A stretch of 44,826 nt of DNA from Acidimicrobiia bacterium (GCA_009835395.1 VXXM01000065.1:1-44826), one strand, 5' to 3'. Counted from the stretch's first letter, positions 18,176 through 27,070 are shown. Notes: a model not told the origin generated them from the sequence alone. Translations and numbers: made by a program.

Positions 18176-19747
18176 CTACCCGGCGCCCTCGCGGTCCCAG
18201 GTGTCCGGTGTGATGCCCTGGGTCCGGAGTTCGACCTTGCGGACCTTCTCCGTGGGGGTCTTGGGGAGGCTTGTCACGACCTCGACGTAGCGGGGGAGCA
18301 TGAAGCGGGGCAGGCGTGGGGATAGGAAGTCGATCAAGTCCGCCGGCTCGACGTTCTCGCCGGGACGGGGGACGACCACGATCTTGACCTCGTCCTCGCC
18401 CCACTCGGAGGGCACGGCGATGGCGGCCGACTCCAGCACGGCCGGATGCTCGTTGACCACCATCTCCACCTCGGCCGAGGAGATGTTCTCGCCGCGCCGG
18501 CGGATGGTGTCCTTGATGCGGTCCAGGAAGTAGTAGTTGCCGTCGGCGTCGTAGCGGAAGGCGTCGCCGGTGTGCAGCCAGAGGTTGCGCCATGCCGCCG
18601 TGGTCGCCTCGGGCATGTCGAGGTAGCCGGCCATGAGCGTCCACGGCTCATCGGCCCGCACGATCAGCTCGCCGACCCTGCCGGGCCCCACGTCCTCGTC
18701 GTCGGTGTCCACCACGCGCACCTCGTAGCCGGGGCGCACCTTGCCGCAGCTCTCCAGGTCCGCCAGCGTCCAACCATCGGAATGAAGCGGGACGCTGATC
18801 TCGGTCATGTTGAAGGCGGTGGAGACGCGCACGCCGAACCGCTGCTTGAAGTCCTCGAGTTCGGGGATGAGCGGAACCATCACCACCGTGTGCAGCGGCG
18901 TGTCGGCATCGTCGGGCCGCCTCTCCTGGCGGTTGATGAAGTTGGCCATCGCCCCCAGCAGCAGGGTGGTGGTGCAGCGGTAGCGGCGAATGTCGTCCCA
19001 GAACGCGGAAGTGTTGAACGAGGGGCGCATGACGACGCGCCCGCCCACCAGCGCGAACGTGTAGACGGGGCCCTTGCCGCTGATGTGGAACAGCGGGAAC
19101 GGCATGTAGTACGCGTCGTCGGCGCCGAAGTCACCCGTGAAGATACTGGTGGACGCTGTGGCGTGGAGTTGGGCCCACGACACCAGTACGCCCTTGGAGG
19201 GGCCGGTGGTCCCGGACGTGTACATGACGGTGGCGATGTCGGCGGGGCCGGGGCCTCCGAGGTCGGTGGCGGGCGCTGCGCCGGCCAGGAACTCGCTCCT
19301 CCCGATCACCCGGAATGGCAGATCGCTCGTCACGTCGTTCCGGTCGTGCACCACGATCGTCTCCAGGTGCGTGAGTCTGTCGGCGACGTCGCCGAGCCGC
19401 TCCAGGTAATCCGCGGCGGTCACCAGCAACTTCGAGCGGGAGTGCTCCAGCAGGTAGTGGAGCATCCGGCCCACGTAGCCCATGTTGACGGGCACCTCCC
19501 AGGCACGCAGCCAGGAGAGTCCCAGCCAGGCGCTCACGGCGTCGATGCCCGTCGGCAGCATCACCGCCACGCGGTCGCCGGCGGCGATGCCCAATCGCCG
19601 GTAGGCGTCCGCCCAGGTGAGCGTGTAGCGATGCAGGTCGCCGTAGGAGATCGAGCGGCCGTCGACCTCCTGCAGGAACATCCGGTCGGGACACTCGGCG
19701 GCCCGCGCGGCCAGCAGGTGCGGTAGGACGAGGTGGCGCTCGAGCAT
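18176..19747 (-). CDS. AMP-forming acyl-CoA ligase (CaiC/fatty-acid ligase-like)
   Basis: A 523-aa adenylate-forming enzyme that activates a carboxylic acid with ATP and loads CoA. Motifs in order are the P-loop MYTSGTTGPSKG (around 175), FNMTEISVPLHSDG (aromatic/adenine motif, around 310), the hinge region LHTGDAFRYDADGNYYFLDRIKDTIRRRGENIS (around 395-425) and the catalytic Lys of LPKTPTEKVRK near the C-terminus. It resembles crotonobetaine/carnitine-CoA ligases, but the acid cannot be deduced. It is the last gene of the ten-gene cluster. Its ATG overlaps the TGA of the aconitase gene by one base (TGATG). With the enoyl-CoA isomerase upstream it implies a CoA-thioester branch in the pathway. 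Confidence 0.9.
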   Translation of the reverse strand: MLERHLVLPHLLAARAAECPDRMFLQEVDGRSISYGDLHRYTLTWADAYRRLGIAAGDRVAVMLPTGIDAVSAWLGLSWLRAWEVPVNMGYVGRMLHYLLEHSRSKLLVTAADYLERLGDVADRLTHLETIVVHDRNDVTSDLPFRVIGRSEFLAGAAPATDLGGPGPADIATVMYTSGTTGPSKGVLVSWAQLHATASTSIFTGDFGADDAYYMPFPLFHISGKGPVYTFALVGGRVVMRPSFNTSAFWDDIRRYRCTTTLLLGAMANFINRQERRPDDADTPLHTVVMVPLIPELEDFKQRFGVRVSTAFNMTEISVPLHSDGWTLADLESCGKVRPGYEVRVVDTDDEDVGPGRVGELIVRADEPWTLMAGYLDMPEATTAAWRNLWLHTGDAFRYDADGNYYFLDRIKDTIRRRGENISSAEVEMVVNEHPAVLESAAIAVPSEWGEDEVKIVVVPRPGENVEPADLIDFLSPRLPRFMLPRYVEVVTSLPKTPTEKVRKVELRTQGITPDTWDREGAG

Positions 19748-21717
19748 CAGGCCCGCTCAGGCGCCGCCGTCCGGCGGGCCGCGTTGATGGCGCCGCCTTG
19801 GCGCACGATCTCGGCTTGGCGTTCGGAGAGGTCGTGGCGGACGGCGAAGCGGCGACCGGTCGTGGTCTCCAGCACGCTTCCGCTTCCGTCGGAGAGCAGC
19901 CCGAGTGCATCCTCGACGACGAGCGTGTGCCCGACTTCGAGCGTCTCGTAGGGTTCCAGACCGGCGAACGTCAGCGGCAGGATGCCGAAGAGAACCAGGT
20001 TCTCGTGGTGGATGCGGGCGTACGACAGGGCGACGACCACTCGCAGCCCGAGGGACCGCGGGGCCAGCGCCGCCTGCTCCCGGCTTGAGCCCTGGCCGTA
20101 GTTGTGCCCGCCGATCACGGCGTGGTCTCCGGTGGAGCGGGCCCGCTCGGGGTAAGTGGGATCCACAACCTCGAAGGCGAAGTCGCCCATGCGCTCCACG
20201 TTCGACCACAGTGGCATGGCGCGCGGTCCGGCGGGGAGGATCTCGTCGGTGGACACGTCGTCACTCATCTTCAACAGCACGGGGAGACTCAGCCGATCCG
20301 GCAGGGGTTCGAACCGCGGCAGCGACGGGTGGTTCGAACCCTTGGCGAGCGGCACCCGGCGGGCCCGTTCGGCGGGCAGAGGAGGCACCAGAAGGTCGTG
20401 GTTGGTGAGCCACTCGTCGGGTTCGTCGACTCTCGGTGCTGCCGATCCGAGCGTCCGCGGGTCGGTGAGGACGCCTGTGAGGGCCGAGACCGCCGCCGTC
20501 TCGGGGCTCACCAGGTACACCCGGTCGTCGGCCGTGCCCGACCGGCCCGGGAAGTTGCGGGGCACCGTGCGCACGCTGATCCGGCCGGGCGCGGGCGCCT
20601 GTCCCATGCCGGGACAGCCGTTGCACCCCGCCTGGTGAAGGCGGGCGCCGGCCTGCACCAGGGTCGCGATGTGGCCCGCGCCGGCGAGGTTGCCGAGGGC
20701 CTCGCGGCTGGCCGGGTTGATGTCGAACGAGACGCGGTCGTGCACCGTCCGGCCCGCCACGACCGCTGCGGCCATGGCCAGGTCGCGGAAGGCGGGGTTG
20801 GCTGAGGAGCCGATGTACGCCTGGTGGATCTCGGCGCCGGCGACCTCGGCGACCGGTACGACGTTGCCGGGACTCGGCGGCAGTGCCACGAGCGGCTCCA
20901 CCGCACCCAGATCGATCTCGGTCACATGGTCGTAGTCGGCGTGGACGGCGTCGGGCTCGGCTTCGAACCGGCGCCAGTCCTCGCCGCGGCCCTGGCGGTC
21001 GAGATAGCGCCGCACCTCGTCGTCGGAGCCGAAAACCGAGGTCGTTGCCCCCAACTCGGCCCCCATGTGGGCGATGACGTGGCGGTCCCACACCGACAGG
21101 CCGTCCACGCCCGGACCGTGGTACTCGATGAGCCGGCCCACCGCGCCGTCGGTGCCGTGGCGGCGAAGCATCTCCAGGATCACGTCCTTGGCGCTCACCC
21201 ACGCCCCGAGTCGCCCCACGAGGCGGACACCCCAGATCTCCGGCATCGTCACGTGCAGCGGCTCGCCGGCGAGGACCAGCGCCACCGCCAGCCCGCCGGC
21301 GCCGATCGCCAGCATCCCGAGAGCGCCCGCGGCGCAGGTGTGGCTGTCGGAGCCGACCAGGCAGGCGCCCGGCCGCCCGAAGGACTGCTGGTGCACGGCG
21401 TGGCAGATGCCGTTGCCGGCCCGGCTGAACCACAGGCCGTAGCGCTCGCAGGCGCTGCGCATCATGAGGTGATCGGCGGGGTTGCGCTCATCGGCCTGCA
21501 GCAGCAGGTGATCCACGTAGCCGACGGCCAGATCCACCTGCACCCGGTCAACTCCCATGGCCTCCAGTTCGAGGGCGATGAGCGGGCCGACGGAATCGTC
21601 GATGAAGACCTGATCAGGAGCGAGGGCGATCTCCGAACCGGCGAGCGGCTCCCCGGAGACGAGGTGTGACTCGATGAGTTGGCGCGCCAGCGATCGTCCC
21701 ATCGGCCGGGGCCTCAC
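19747..21717 (-). CDS. Aconitase family hydro-lyase (aconitate hydratase-like)
   Basis: A 656-aa single-chain aconitase-superfamily enzyme with both the Fe-S catalytic part and the swivelling domain. The three cluster-binding cysteines are visible in SDSHTCAAG and GCNGCPGMGQ. The swivel domain shows KMSDDVSTDEILPAG and GHNYGQGSSREQAALAPR, with a catalytic Ser in the GSSRE loop. The length fits the short Aquifex-type aconitases rather than 900-aa AcnA or AcnB. Possible reactions are aconitate/isocitrate, homoaconitate, methylaconitate or dimethylmaleate hydration. Position in a cluster with a PEP-mutase/isocitrate-lyase-family lyase and near a PrpD gene favours a branched or unusual acid over housekeeping TCA duty (inference). 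GTG at 21717 overlaps the upstream TGA; ATG at 21702 is an alternative start. Confidence 0.9.
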   Translation of the reverse strand: MRPRPMGRSLARQLIESHLVSGEPLAGSEIALAPDQVFIDDSVGPLIALELEAMGVDRVQVDLAVGYVDHLLLQADERNPADHLMMRSACERYGLWFSRAGNGICHAVHQQSFGRPGACLVGSDSHTCAAGALGMLAIGAGGLAVALVLAGEPLHVTMPEIWGVRLVGRLGAWVSAKDVILEMLRRHGTDGAVGRLIEYHGPGVDGLSVWDRHVIAHMGAELGATTSVFGSDDEVRRYLDRQGRGEDWRRFEAEPDAVHADYDHVTEIDLGAVEPLVALPPSPGNVVPVAEVAGAEIHQAYIGSSANPAFRDLAMAAAVVAGRTVHDRVSFDINPASREALGNLAGAGHIATLVQAGARLHQAGCNGCPGMGQAPAPGRISVRTVPRNFPGRSGTADDRVYLVSPETAAVSALTGVLTDPRTLGSAAPRVDEPDEWLTNHDLLVPPLPAERARRVPLAKGSNHPSLPRFEPLPDRLSLPVLLKMSDDVSTDEILPAGPRAMPLWSNVERMGDFAFEVVDPTYPERARSTGDHAVIGGHNYGQGSSREQAALAPRSLGLRVVVALSYARIHHENLVLFGILPLTFAGLEPYETLEVGHTLVVEDALGLLSDGSGSVLETTTGRRFAVRHDLSERQAEIVRQGGAINAARRTAAPERA

Positions 21718-22472
21718 CGCCCCTGCAGGCCGTAGCGCTCGTCGAAGGTGGGGTCGCGGGTGCAGCGCACCTGTCGCTCGGCCTCCCGGTCGAGCACCTC
21801 GGCGAGCGGGAGGCGCAGCCCGTCGTTGAGGTTCTGTTTCATGGCAACGAGCGCACCGGGAGCGGCGGAGAGCAGGCGTTCGGCGATCCGCTGGACGTGG
21901 GGGAGCAGTTCATCGTCGGGCACCACCTGGGACACCAGTCCGATGCGCTCCGCCTCGGGCGCCTCGACGACCTCGGACAGCAGGTAGAGCTCGCGTGCCT
22001 TGGCGGGACCCAGCACCCAGGCCATCGTCGCCGTGCCGCCGAAGTCGCCCGAGAGGCCCACGCGGGCGAACGCCGTCACGAAGCGGGCCGATGTCGCGGC
22101 GTAGCGCAGGTCGCACGCGCACGCCAGTGCCAGGGCGCCTCCGGCGCACGGGCCGTTGACAGCGGCGATGGTGACAGCATCCATCTCGTGCAGCAGGAGT
22201 GAGGACTCCATGAAGCGCCGCAGCAGGGCGGTGTCAGCCTCCAGGCTCACGCCCCACGGTTCGCCGGTCTCGTCGCGGTCGCCGCCCGCCGAGAAGGCAC
22301 GGCCGGCGCCGGAGAGGATGACGACCCTCACCGCGGGATCGCCGGCGACTCGTTCCAGGACCTCCACGAGCTCGCCCAGCAGCCTGGAACTCAGCGCGTT
22401 CAACTTGTCGGGTCGGTTCAGCGTGACATGCGCGATGTCGCTAGCGATTTCCAGCCGGACGGGATCAGTCAC
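21714..22472 (-). CDS. Enoyl-CoA hydratase/isomerase family protein
   Basis: A 252-aa crotonase-fold enzyme. The oxyanion-hole segments are AFSAGGDRDE (around 67-76) and VNGPCAGGALALACACDLR (around 108-126). GLSGDFGGTATM carries the Asp at the second acid/base position. The first catalytic Glu of true hydratases is replaced by a small residue (ALALAC), as in PaaG-type isomerases, so a double-bond isomerase or ring-opening role is more likely than hydration. The GTG at 22472 is chosen because GGGAG precedes it closely and the conserved strand LEIASDIAHVTLNRPDKLNALS follows directly. In-frame codons further upstream lie in a duplicated stretch. Its stop overlaps the aconitase start. The substrate is a CoA thioester, presumably formed by the ligase at the end of the cluster. 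Confidence 0.88.
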   Translation of the reverse strand: MTDPVRLEIASDIAHVTLNRPDKLNALSSRLLGELVEVLERVAGDPAVRVVILSGAGRAFSAGGDRDETGEPWGVSLEADTALLRRFMESSLLLHEMDAVTIAAVNGPCAGGALALACACDLRYAATSARFVTAFARVGLSGDFGGTATMAWVLGPAKARELYLLSEVVEAPEAERIGLVSQVVPDDELLPHVQRIAERLLSAAPGALVAMKQNLNDGLRLPLAEVLDREAERQVRCTRDPTFDERYGLQGR

Positions 22473-22573
22473 CGTCGCTCCCGCCGGATCGCCGCAGCCG
22501 TATTGGGGTGAGCCCATCGCCATCCACGCCGCGAGGATCAGTCACCCTGGCCCCCGCCTGATCGCCGCAACTC
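22462..22573. repeat. Imperfect direct repeat across the hyuB-isomerase junction
   Basis: The segments 22462-22500 and 22535-22573 match at 31 of their first 35 positions and lie 73 bp apart. Each copy encodes on the minus strand the same tail, LRRSGG..GD followed by TGA, and the same GTGACTGATCC start. The copy at 22535 is the real end of hydantoinase B; the copy at 22462 holds the real start of the isomerase gene. This is best explained by an old duplication of the stop/start junction. Confidence 0.75.
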
Positions 22574-24268
22574 CTCGGTTGCCGCCTCGTCTACCTGGAG
22601 ATCGTCGGTCAGGGCGACGCCGTAGTGGCGCCGCGCCGCCTCCGGCGACACGAGCCCGCCGCGCACGTCGCGGAGCACCGACTCGACGGGGCGCCGGAGG
22701 GGGTCGCCCAGACCGCCCGCGCCCGCGGTGATGAACGCCAGGCTGTCGCCGGCCTCCACGGCCACCACGTCGCACTTGGACGGCAGGTCCTCGCTCTCCC
22801 CGCCGGCGCGGTGCAGCTTCTTGCGGCTGAGGTCGCCCGGCAGTCCGCCGGCCCATCCCCAGGGCCGGCTCTGCCAGCGGTCGTCCTGGATGGTGATCTC
22901 GCCGTCGCTGTCGAAGCGGTACACCTTCTCCACCCCGTTGCCGCCGCGATTGCGCCCGGCCCCGCCGCTGTCGGGGATCGAGCGGTAGGTCTGCACCGTC
23001 ACCGGGAAGTAGCTCTCGATGTACTCGGTGGGGATGTTGGTGAACAGCGGCCACCAGGAATGCCCGTCCATGCCGTCGCCCGCCGGCCGCCCCGGAAGCC
23101 CCCCGTAGCTGATCTCGCCGAGTTGAAAGTACTCGCCGCGGTCGTCGGTGCCGCTGTAGGTCAGCGCGGGGCTGGACCCGTAGCCCGCGCCGGCGGCGAA
23201 CTCGGGGGCGCAGAGCGCCAGCACGCCCTGGATCACGTCGAAATGGCGGGCGAGGGTGATGTTCAGCAGTCCCAGGGGGGCGGGGAACTCGGGGCTCACC
23301 AGCGAGCCGGGCTCGAGGATCACCTCGATCAGGTCGTGGAACCCCTCGTTGAACGAGATCTCGGGGTCGAAGGCCATGATGAGGTAGATGCCCACGAACA
23401 TCTTGAACATTCCCTCGTGGGTGGCGAGGTTGATGGGCCCCGGCGCCTGGGGATCGGTGCCGGTCCAGTCGAAGTAGGCCTTCTCGCCCTCCCGCCACAC
23501 GGTGAGTTTCATCTCGAAGGGGCCGTTGCCCTGCCCGTCGTCGTCCACCACGTCGACGAAGCTCACCGGCTCGGTGGGGATGTGGCGGGCGATGATGGCG
23601 GCCATGGCGTCCCGCGTGCGCGCCAGCAGGGCATCGCAGGCGCGCCGGTAGGTGGCGGTGCCGAAGCGCCTGCAGAGGTCCTGCACCCGGGTTGCCGCGG
23701 TGCGGCACGCCGCCACGAGCGCCATGAGGTCGGCCTCGTTCATCTCCGGTGTGCGGCTGTTGTTGAGGATGATCCGGAGCACGTCGGCGTTCAGCCGGTC
23801 CTCGGCGAAGAGCTTCACCGGCGGGATGCGGATGCCCTCGTCCCAGATGGACGTGGCGGTGGCGGCCATGCTGCCGGGCACGGTGCCGCCGCAGTCCAGC
23901 ACATGCCCGAACATGGAGGCGTAGCCGACCCGCTCGCCGTCGAAGTCGATGGGGGACAGCACCAGCCAGTCCGGCGTGTGCTGGATGGCGCCGTCGCACA
24001 GGTAGGGGTCGCTCTGCAGGATCACGTCGCCGCTGCGGATCTCGTCGCCGAACGTCTCCAGCAGCAGCGGCACGTACGAGCCGAACTGGCCCACGAGCAT
24101 GTTGCCGGCGGCGTCGGTGACGAGGGGGAACTCGTCGTGCTGCTCGCGGATGATCGGCGACATCGCCGACTGGAGCACCACGGCGTCCATCTCCTCGCGG
24201 ATGTTCAGGAGCGCGCTCTCGATGATCTCCAGCGTCGCCAGGTCCACGGCTACTGCCTCGGCGGTCAT
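22538..24268 (-). CDS. hyuB: Hydantoinase B / oxoprolinase family subunit
   Basis: A 576-aa HyuB-type subunit that acts with HyuA in ATP-dependent opening of hydantoin- or oxoproline-like rings, or in carboxylation in the acetone/acetophenone carboxylase branch. Typical blocks are the N-terminal IIESALLNIREEMDAVVLQSAMSPIIREQHD, then DPYLCDGAIQHTPDW and GYASMFGHVLDCGG (metal-site region), and the C-terminal GAGRNRGGNGVEKVYRF and LPGDLSRK. The ATG overlaps the stop of hyuA (ATGA), as expected for subunits made in equal amounts. The C-terminal end is partly duplicated downstream. In the N-methylhydantoinase branch the product would be an N-carbamoyl amino acid, which suits the isochorismatase-fold amidohydrolase two genes upstream. 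Sequence alone does not separate hydantoinase from carboxylase. Confidence 0.92.
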   Translation of the reverse strand: MTAEAVAVDLATLEIIESALLNIREEMDAVVLQSAMSPIIREQHDEFPLVTDAAGNMLVGQFGSYVPLLLETFGDEIRSGDVILQSDPYLCDGAIQHTPDWLVLSPIDFDGERVGYASMFGHVLDCGGTVPGSMAATATSIWDEGIRIPPVKLFAEDRLNADVLRIILNNSRTPEMNEADLMALVAACRTAATRVQDLCRRFGTATYRRACDALLARTRDAMAAIIARHIPTEPVSFVDVVDDDGQGNGPFEMKLTVWREGEKAYFDWTGTDPQAPGPINLATHEGMFKMFVGIYLIMAFDPEISFNEGFHDLIEVILEPGSLVSPEFPAPLGLLNITLARHFDVIQGVLALCAPEFAAGAGYGSSPALTYSGTDDRGEYFQLGEISYGGLPGRPAGDGMDGHSWWPLFTNIPTEYIESYFPVTVQTYRSIPDSGGAGRNRGGNGVEKVYRFDSDGEITIQDDRWQSRPWGWAGGLPGDLSRKKLHRAGGESEDLPSKCDVVAVEAGDSLAFITAGAGGLGDPLRRPVESVLRDVRGGLVSPEAARRHYGVALTDDLQVDEAATEELRRSGGGQGD

Positions 24269-26313
24269 CCGGAATCCTCCGGTGCGATCAGGAGGTTCGC
24301 CCAGGCGTCGGTGACGGCGACGTGGCCGCCGTGAACGAAGGTGGTCGTGTCGGTCTGGGTGATGATCGCCGGTCCGGCGACGGTGTCGCCCGCACGCAGG
24401 CGCTCGCGCTCGAACACTCCGGCCGGCACCCAGCGGCCCTGCTCGTAGACCTGCTCGGTGGAGGTGCGCGCCGCGCTGCCGTCGCCGGGCACAACCGTCT
24501 GGGGCTCCCGGTCGCTGCGCGGGGCAGGGCCACGCGCCTCGACGCGCACGTTCACCATCTCGATGGGCGCCTCCGGGACGAACCCGTAGAGACGCTGATG
24601 CTCGCTGCGGAAGCGCTCGGCGAGGGCGTCGATCAGCACTTCGCCACCGTCGCCGGTGGGCACGGCGACCTCGATCTCATACCCCTGGCGCAGGAAGCGG
24701 AGGTCACAGGTGAATGCCAGCACTCCGCCCGTGAGGCCCTGCGCGTCCAGCCATGCCTGCGCCCGGTCGACCATCTCCGCGAACGCCTTGGTCACGTCCT
24801 CGTCCCTGCCGGCCCGCAGTTCCCGGATGAGCGTCCGGCTGAAGGAGTTCCGGTGCCCGACCGTGTGGAAGCCGTACGCCGAGAGCACGCCGGGTGCGGG
24901 CGGCACCAGCACCGGGAAGCATCCCAGCAGCCCGGCGAGCGCGTTCCCGTGCAGCGGACCGGCGCCGCCGAAGGCGACCAGGGTGTAGTCCCGGGGGTCC
25001 AGCCCGCGCTCCACCGACATGATCCGCAGTGCCCCCGCCATCTTCTCGTTGGCGATGTCCACGACCGCCTGAGCGGTCTCGTGCACGCTCATGCCGAGAT
25101 CCGATCCGAGGAGTCCCAGCGCACGCTCGGCGGCCTCGCGGTCCAGCGTGATCTCGCCGCCGAGCAGGCCCGCGGGAAGCCTGCCCAGCACCAGGTTGGC
25201 GTCGGTGACGGTGGGGCGGTCACCGCCGCGCCCGTAGCAGACCGGCCCCGGCTCGGCGCCTGCGGAGGCGGGACCGACGCGCAGGCCGCGCAGCAGTTCG
25301 GGCACGAAAGCGATCGAACCGCCGCCGGCGCCGATGCTGCGAACGTCCACGCTGGGCGAGCGGACCGGGTGGTCGCCCACCACCGTGTCGCGGGAGATCA
25401 GCGCCTCGCCCCCCGTGCAGACCGACACGTCGGTGGAGGTCCCGCCCATGTCAAGGGTCAGGATGTCGGCGAACCCGGCAGCGGTGGCGACCGCCAGCGC
25501 GCCGGCGACCCCACCCGACGGCCCGGAGATGATGGTCTCCACGGGACGCACCGCCGCCGCGTCGCTCGACATCAGCCCGCCGTCGGAGCGCACCACGTTG
25601 ACGGCGCAGTCGAGCCCCTCGGCGCGCAGCCGGGAGCCGAAGGCCTGCAGTGATCGGGACACCGAGGGCGAGATGTAGGTGTTGACCACGGCGGTCATGG
25701 CGCGCTCGTACTCCCGGTACTCCGGCAGGACCTCGTGGGACAGGGTGACGTGCAGCTCCGGTGCCAGGTCGGCGGCGATGCGGCGCACCTGCAGCTCGTG
25801 GTCGGGGTTGGCGTAACTGTGCAGGAACACGACGGCGATGGCCTCCGCGCCGCGCTCCGCCAGGTCGGCGACGGCACGGCGGGCGGCCTCGGTGTCGAGG
25901 GGGACCTCGACGGTTCCGTCGGCCCGTACCCGTTCGGGGATCTCGCGGGTCAGTTCGAGGGGCACAAGCGGGTCAGGCTTGACCCAACTCAACCAGCCGA
26001 CGAGGGGTCCCGGTGTCTGGGAGCGCGCCAGGTGCAGGATCTGGCCGAATCCGGCGGTTGTCAGCAGGCCGATGGTGGCGCCGCGCCGGGTGAGCAGCAC
26101 GTTGAGCGCCGCGGTGGAGCCGTAGTGCAGCGACGTGATGGCACCGCGGCCCGCGCCGGCGGCGTCGCACACCTTGGCGATCCCGTCGGGCACCGCCTCG
26201 GTCGGGTCGCTCGCGGAAGGGGTCTTGGCGATCCACGTGTGCCCGGAGGCGGTGTCGGTCAGGACCAGGTCGGTGAACGTGCCGCCGGCGTCGACGGCGA
26301 GCGAGAGGCTCAT
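24265..26313 (-). CDS. hyuA: Hydantoinase A / oxoprolinase family subunit
   Basis: A 682-aa ATP-binding subunit with the ASKHA-fold phosphate loops of the family: N-terminal VDAGGTFTDLVLTD (around 6-19), LTLDMGGTSTDVSVC (around 290) and AFGGAGPLHG (around 445). VVRSDGGLMS and ISGPSGGVAGA are further hallmarks. It forms a complex with HyuB for ATP-dependent cyclic-amide hydrolysis or ketone carboxylation. The length is normal for N-methylhydantoinase A (about 690 aa). The ATG at 26313 has GAGGGT upstream. A 96-bp gap separates it from the isochorismatase-like gene, and that gap contains a dispersed-repeat-like palindrome. No third (gamma) subunit typical of acetone carboxylase is present, which slightly favours the hydantoinase/oxoprolinase role. 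Confidence 0.92.
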   Translation of the reverse strand: MSLSLAVDAGGTFTDLVLTDTASGHTWIAKTPSASDPTEAVPDGIAKVCDAAGAGRGAITSLHYGSTAALNVLLTRRGATIGLLTTAGFGQILHLARSQTPGPLVGWLSWVKPDPLVPLELTREIPERVRADGTVEVPLDTEAARRAVADLAERGAEAIAVVFLHSYANPDHELQVRRIAADLAPELHVTLSHEVLPEYREYERAMTAVVNTYISPSVSRSLQAFGSRLRAEGLDCAVNVVRSDGGLMSSDAAAVRPVETIISGPSGGVAGALAVATAAGFADILTLDMGGTSTDVSVCTGGEALISRDTVVGDHPVRSPSVDVRSIGAGGGSIAFVPELLRGLRVGPASAGAEPGPVCYGRGGDRPTVTDANLVLGRLPAGLLGGEITLDREAAERALGLLGSDLGMSVHETAQAVVDIANEKMAGALRIMSVERGLDPRDYTLVAFGGAGPLHGNALAGLLGCFPVLVPPAPGVLSAYGFHTVGHRNSFSRTLIRELRAGRDEDVTKAFAEMVDRAQAWLDAQGLTGGVLAFTCDLRFLRQGYEIEVAVPTGDGGEVLIDALAERFRSEHQRLYGFVPEAPIEMVNVRVEARGPAPRSDREPQTVVPGDGSAARTSTEQVYEQGRWVPAGVFERERLRAGDTVAGPAIITQTDTTTFVHGGHVAVTDAWANLLIAPEDSG

Positions 26314-26351
26314 CGGTGACCCTCGTGCAGCAGCACGCGGACCGTCTGAAC

Positions 26352-26378
26352 TGGATTCCGGCCTTCGCCGGAATGACG
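26352..26378. repeat. REP/dRS3-like palindromic repeat
   Basis: The core ATTCCGGCCTTCGCCGGAAT (26355-26374) is a perfect 8-bp inverted repeat around CTTC, flanked by TGG on the left and GACG on the right. This same type of palindrome is found dispersed in many bacterial genomes, and the core has the ATTCC(N10)GGAAT form of neisserial dRS3 elements. It sits alone between the isochorismatase-like and hyuA genes. Confidence 0.65.
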
Positions 26379-26409
26379 AGGTGTATCGCCGGTCTGGCGC
26401 GTCACCGGA

Positions 26410-27066
26410 TCATCCTCCAGGGGATGCGCCGGGAAGATCGGCGAGTTGTGCCAGAACCACGTCGAGATCCACGACGTCGCCGTACTTGGCGTCGATGTCG
26501 AACAGGTTGGCCTCGTGCGGCTCGGCGGCGATGTCACCGACGCACTGGCGGGGAACGATCGTCCGGAAGCCGCTCTGCATCGAGTCGATGGCCGAGGCGC
26601 GCACGCACCCGCTCGTCGTACACCCCGCCAGGATCACCGTGTCGACGCCCAGGCCGGTGAGGTACGACGCCACCGCGGTGCCGAAGAAGGCGCTGGCGAA
26701 ACTCTTGACGATGACCGGCTCGTCGGGTCGGCGGCCGAGACGCTCGTCGAGTTCGACCATCTCGCTGCCGGCCACCGCGTACTTCAACGTCGGGCACTTG
26801 TCGATGAACCGGCCGGCGTCCCTCGCCGGATCGTCGTAGGCGACGACCGTGTACACGATCGGCACCCCGCGCGAGCGGGCGGCTGCCAGCAGGCTCGCTG
26901 TCGCATCGATGGCGTCGGAGAAGTCGCCCCCACCCGGGATGGACGGATCCACGAAGCAGCGCTGGAAGTCCACGACGACCACGGCGGCGCGGTTCCCGAA
27001 GCCGACCCTGCCACCGAGTTCGGCCTGCTCGTAGATCCGGTGCTTGTCCTCCATGCCGGTCGGCAT
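26410..27066 (-). CDS. Isochorismatase-fold amidohydrolase (N-carbamoylsarcosine amidase-like)
   Basis: A 218-aa cysteine hydrolase. The catalytic triad of the family is complete: Asp33 in VVVVDFQRCFVD, Lys121 in VIVKSFASAF, and Cys154 in AGCTTSGCVRASAIDS. Family members hydrolyse N-carbamoylsarcosine, ureidoacrylate, nicotinamide or isochorismate. The segment KSFASAFFGT followed by TTSGCVRASAIDS is reminiscent of N-carbamoylsarcosine amidases, and the neighbouring hydantoinase genes would produce N-carbamoyl amino acids, so that role is favoured (inference). The ATG at 27066 lies 4 nt after the TGA of the lyase gene; an in-frame ATG at 27054 is possible. Open codons upstream of 27066 are an antisense-free shadow of the lyase gene in another frame. 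The call to family is secure; the substrate is moderate. Confidence 0.87.
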   Translation of the reverse strand: MPTGMEDKHRIYEQAELGGRVGFGNRAAVVVVDFQRCFVDPSIPGGGDFSDAIDATASLLAAARSRGVPIVYTVVAYDDPARDAGRFIDKCPTLKYAVAGSEMVELDERLGRRPDEPVIVKSFASAFFGTAVASYLTGLGVDTVILAGCTTSGCVRASAIDSMQSGFRTIVPRQCVGDIAAEPHEANLFDIDAKYGDVVDLDVVLAQLADLPGASPGG

Positions 27067-27070
27067 TCTC

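Noticed and set aside
22465-22545. A 26-codon gene from the first GTG after hyuB
   Set aside because: It is explained entirely by the junction duplication and is more likely a relic than a gene.
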